Assembly (NCBI RefSeq): GCF_036785885.1
Contig: NC_092316.1
Location: 26,343,001-26,407,000, forward strand
Length of the DNA stretch: 64,000 bases
Direction of reading: 5' to 3'
From: Coffea arabica
Lineage: Eukaryota; Streptophyta; Magnoliopsida; Gentianales; Rubiaceae
Part shown: one piece after another, positions 59,866-64,000 of the stretch
How the letters are laid out: the number at the start of each line of letters is the position of its first letter
Position numbering within the stretch: position 1 is the first letter of the stretch
Notes under the pieces: generated by a model
The model's database searches: none
Told to the model about the DNA's origin: nothing
The model's input: the letters and a program-made list of their open reading frames with translations, nothing else
Program-made: the position numbers and the translations under genes

Positions 59866-60372
59866 GGTGGTATCAGAGCCACTTCGCGTGGTCTCTGCGC
59901 GGAGTGAGACTGGGCCAAGTGGTGTTGTGGTCCTAATTTCATGAATATGTCTAAGTGCTCGTTTGAGCGTAAGTTATGAACCTGGCATATGATAAGTGTA
60001 CGAATCATTATCATGGGACTCGAGGAAGCTAGGTATGTATGTCGGGTAGGAATCCTTAATAAAGATGGTTTACTCTTGGGACCGGCCGGCTCGAGTTGTG
60101 AATTATCTTAGATGGGATTCTTGCGCCCGGATATGAAAGATATGAGGGCCTAGGTTAGAAAGGATTTGGTGAACTAGAAAGGCGATTCTATGGAACTTCG
60201 TGTGGTTTGTTCGGGTGTGGTTAAGCATGATCGACCCTGATTAAGATATAAATAATTGGACGAAGCCCTAGAAGGGGTACAGATCTGTTAGCTAAGTATA
60301 ATGCTCAATTTAATCTCGGAGTAGTCAATGATAAGGAATTTCGAGGACGAAATTCTTTTAAGGGGGAGAGAG
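59866..60372 (+). other. Array B internal region 2 (507 bp)
   Basis: Primer site 59868-59879, hairpin 60336-60355, polypurine tract to 60372. Confidence 0.92.
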
Positions 60373-63300
60373 TGTGAGAACCCGTAAAACCCTAATTATT
60401 TTCCTAGGGTTTATTTCCCCTTAATTGCATGTTTTCTGCATTTTCTGGCGTAGAAATATTTTCTTAGTGAATTTTATGAGCAATTATAGTTTTAAGATGA
60501 TTTTCCTAGCATTGGAGAAATTTTAGAAAATTAAGAGTAAATAGTGGACGTGGGACCCACTAGTGCGAAAAGTTCGGAAAAATTCGGCCAATAAGGTTAA
60601 GTTTTGGATACTGGAGTTAATTTATCGGGTGTTAAGAGATAAGTAGAGGATGTTATTTGGATTGGTATGAGGGGGAAACAAAGAGATAGAGATTCATTTA
60701 TGAAGTGACAAGTGTCACCATTTGATTGGTTGGACACTATTCACTTTTTGACTTTTTTTACCAAGTGATTAAATATCTTAAAATTTCACAAAAATCACCA
60801 TTTCTTCTCTCTCTCATGGCCGAACCTCTTGCAAGGAAAAGGAAGAAAACTTCTCCAAGTTTCAAGCTTCAAACTAGCTCAAATCTTCCAAGAAAATTAC
60901 TTAAACTAGTTTCTACTCCATAAATTCCCTCTAGTTGGTGCTAGTAAGTGATTTGGTGAAATTTTTTGGAGAAGCTAAGGTGTCCACAATCCCTCTCTCT
61001 CTTGATTTCTTGGTAAGTGTTGCTTGAACACCCTACTACCTCTAATAATGGTTATATGATGCTTAGAAGTGGCTTGAGTGTTTGAAAATGTGATTTATCT
61101 CTTGATTTGGCTTGTTTTGGTGAAGTTTTTATTTTATTGGGAATTTTTCTGGTTTAATATGATCTTGATGTTGGGGGCTTGTATGATGAATTGTAATGGT
61201 TGGAAATGACTCTAGTGAGTGTGAATTGTGGTTAAATGCAATCAATTTTGGATTTGGTGTGAAAAATGGAAAGTTAGGGTTCATAAAATCCCAATTCTGT
61301 CCGGTTTTAGATCACTGGTTTAGAGGCCGAATTAGACTTTGCTTAAAACATGAAAGTTGTAGGTATTGATGTTTTGGAGGTGCCTGTAAAATTTCAGGTC
61401 ATTTGGATTAATGTAGAATGAGTTATGACGAAATTACTGTAGCTGTTCTGCTTTGGACAGAATGCGAAAACTGCGATAGTAATTGGCCATTTTGACTGGT
61501 TTTGGTTTGGATTTTGAAGTTGGTGTCTTCTGATGAAATGTAGTTGGATGTCTTAGCTAACTTATGCCTTTGGAATTTCGGCATTTGGACTTGTATGGAC
61601 TGAGATATACCGATTACAGTTTTCTGTGTTTTGCAAACCTGTTTTGGTGATTCTGGTTTAGTGTTTGGCATTTTTGACCTAGTTGGGCCAGGAACTGGAT
61701 TGAGCGACCTTCTACATTGTTGTAGCTCTGTTTCATAGCTTCGAAACGGTGGGTCTTGCACCCCATTCGATAACCGTAGTGAAAGTGGTGTCATTACCGC
61801 ATTATGAGGTCAAATACGTTTTTTTGTTAAGGCCTAAGTTAAAGCCATTTCTTAATTTCTGGTTACCTATGATGCTTATATATGCATATGAAACCTTATT
61901 GGGGTTGTGGTTGGCATTGGTTTATGACTCGTTATCGAGTCTCTTTTAGGGCTTGCTTTCATTTCGGTTGTTTCCTAGTTAATTTTTGTACTTGTACCAC
62001 TTTGAGCCTAGTGAACGGCTTTTGGGAAATGAGATGAATTTTGTGTGAGATGTTGGGACTGATTTGAGGATAGAATGTAGCCTTAATGGCTGGAAAGGTA
62101 AGAGATTTAGGGGAAGTGCTGCCCGATTTTCTAGGCCGTTTGGTTCCTTTAAGTTAGGTTTGCCTTTTGGTAGAATGAAAGGCTTTTGGGTTGTTTGCGC
62201 CTAGGTCTTCATGCTACCTTTTCGTTTCCAAGAAAATCATGTTTTGCACCCTTGCATTAGTATTTATTTGGCAAGGCGTACGACGTGTAGTCGAGCCTCA
62301 CATGTGCATTCTGTTTACTCGATTCTGGAAGTAAAACCTTCAATTGGTTTATTTTGATTATTTTAGGGTTTCTTGGCGATTAAGGCCAATCTGAAGTGAA
62401 ACTTTTTGAAGTTGAATCGGTGAGTGTACCACTCCCCTTCATTGTTGTTTAACTTGATTTTGCTCTGCAATCTGTTTATTTGTTCGAGACGAGGGTGTAC
62501 TTTATCACACTCGTTCTCTAGTCTGATCATATGCCAATTTACTATGCAAAATTTGAATCTGTTATCTATGTCTGCATCTGTTCGGATTTCTATGACCTAT
62601 GAGCTCAATCCTGTGGCTAAGTTATTCGAGCCGGGCCGGCAAGGGCCTGGACGATTAGATAACGAACCACGGTAGTCTGTTCGGGGATTTTGGGTATTGA
62701 GACCCTTGATTCCAGGTATACTCGAGTATTACCATTTCTGTTCGGTTACGGTGAGCGGGCCCGGTAAAGGGGTGTTTGGTGGACGGAATTCGGTGTAAAG
62801 GGGGATCTACGGACGCGTTGGTTCTTTATACGTTGACGGAGAGTCAACCGGTTTAGATCAAGTACTGCGCTGGAAACTTGGCTCCTGAGAGCCACCCGTA
62901 TCCTTCTGATTTGAATCATTGGTTCCTTTGCTTTATATCTGGCATGTGTACTTGATTTGCTAAACGTGAAATGCCATGATTTTAATGCTATCTGTTTGGT
63001 ACCTCATTGAGCGCAAGCTCACCCCTTTCTGTTCCTTTTGTTTTCCTTACAGGAAAATAAACACTTTTGGTCTGGATTTGATAATCGGTTGCCGAACTGA
63101 GCTAGTTGGACATATCTTTTGTATAGCTCACTGTTTTAAAACCCTAAGTGTACTTTTGGGGGCGTTTTCTCTTTTGATTTGGCAAACCATGTGTATATAT
63201 TAACTTTTGAAAACTTTTGTATGTCATTTTGATTTGTAAACGCTAAAGTTCAGATGTGAATGGTTGTTAGCTATTTCGGTTGGGTTCTGACGGGTCGGTT

Positions 63301-63492
63301 ACTATTCATGGCCGACTCCGGATTTCATTTTTTTTATTTTGGGTTATTTTACCATTTTGACCTGTTTACGCTCGTTTGTAAGTTCCGGATCGCTATAGAT
63401 AGTTCTAGTCTGTATCGTTAGTCCTGGCGAGAGCTGGGCAGGCAGTCCGCTAACCCCTTTGGTTCGCCCTAGGGGAAAGTGGGGCTGTCACA
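60373..63492 (+). mobile_element. Array B LTR 3
   Basis: 3120 bp. Private variant GATGTTTTGG near 61370. Intron-like segment 61013-63052. Confidence 0.92.
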
Positions 63493-63999
63493 GGTGGTAT
63501 CAGAGCCACTTCGCGTGGTCTCTGCGCGGAGTGAGACTGGGCCAAGTGGTGTTGTGGTCCTAATTTCATGAATATGTCTAAGTGCTCGTTTGAGCGTAAG
63601 TTATGAACCTGGCATATGATAAGTGTACGAATCATTATCATGGGACTCGAGGAAGCTAGGTATGTATGTCGGGTAGGAATCCTTAATAAAGATGGTTTAC
63701 TCTTGGGACCGGCCGGCTCGAGTTGTGAATTATCTTAGATGGGATTCTTGCGCCCGGATATGAAAGATATGAGGGCCTAGGTTAGAAAGGATTTGGTGAA
63801 CTAGAAAGGCGATTCTATGGAACTTCGTGTGGTTTGTTCGGGTGTGGTTAAGCATGATCGACCCTGATTAAGATATAAATAATTGGACGAAGCCCTAGAA
63901 GGGGTACAGATCTGTTAGCTAAGTATAATGCTCAATTTAATCTCGGAGTAGTCAATGATAAGGAATTTCGAGGACGAAATTCTTTTAAGGGGGAGAGAG
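63493..63999 (+). other. Array B internal region 3 (507 bp)
   Basis: Primer site 63495-63506, hairpin 63963-63982, polypurine tract to 63999. The next LTR begins at the last base of the window. Confidence 0.9.
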
Positions 64000-64000
64000 T

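Larger units (their letters stand above)
53119..64000 (+). repeat. Tandem array B: LTR-internal units, period 3627 bp
   Basis: LTR starts at 53119, 56746 and 60373, and the first base of a fourth at 64000. Each unit is a 3120-bp LTR plus a 507-bp internal region with primer site and polypurine tract and no coding frame. Only about seven base differences among the three units caught my eye. The array continues past the window. Confidence 0.93.

Overview
This is repeat-dense plant nuclear DNA, most likely from a eudicot. The evidence is nested and tandem Ty3/gypsy LTR retrotransposons of two lineages (Tekay/Del-like chromovirus and Ogre/Tat-like), a Mutator-like element with 9-bp target-site duplications, and two fragments of plant genes. 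I see no intact host gene, rRNA, tRNA or CRISPR. No species is named, because nothing here identifies one.

Layout. (1) 1-11277: a minus-strand Tekay-type chromovirus. It shows a gag-protease-RT-RNase H frame, an integrase interrupted by one stop codon, a chromodomain shifted out of frame, an extra leader ORF, a tRNA-iMet primer site and a long 5' LTR. A solo LTR (6236-9000) of a second family sits inside that LTR, flanked by a perfect 5-bp duplication. (2) 11278-23299: a plus-strand head-to-tail array of period about 2625 bp. It has four full 2456-2457-bp LTRs plus one truncated LTR, separated by 169-bp internal regions that hold little more than a primer-binding site and a polypurine tract. 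(3) 23300-49702: an Ogre/Tat-like gag-only element in the tandem form LTR(partial)-internal-LTR-internal-LTR. The LTRs are 5.4 kb and the internals about 7.4 kb. Each internal carries the same 602-aa Gag, then a decayed scrap of integrase C-terminus and several minisatellites. Each full LTR carries a fragment resembling NRPD1, the largest subunit of RNA polymerase IV. (4) 49703-53118: spacer holding a 1487-bp Pack-MULE (50081-51567) with 131-bp inverted repeats, a 9-bp duplication and a broken trihelix transcription-factor gene. (5) 53119-64000: a plus-strand array of period 3627 bp (LTR 3120 bp + internal 507 bp, three units). The last base of the window is the first base of a fourth LTR. The solo LTR in region 1 belongs to this family.

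How the parts relate. The gag-pol element, the solo LTR and both short-period arrays share the same tRNA-iMet primer site, a very similar U5 end, a U5 hairpin with a GAGA loop, and a large GT...AG intron-like segment inside the LTR. Both arrays share a hairpin just before the polypurine tract. They are therefore related chromovirus LTR families at different stages of decay and amplification, and the arrays have lost all coding capacity. The Ogre-like unit keeps only Gag. Three unrelated-length LTR units all in tandem form within 64 kb is the most striking architectural feature. The NRPD1-like fragment inside an LTR is the most striking single element. Coordinates of boundaries were read by eye from the sequence; homology calls are from motif recognition without database searches.
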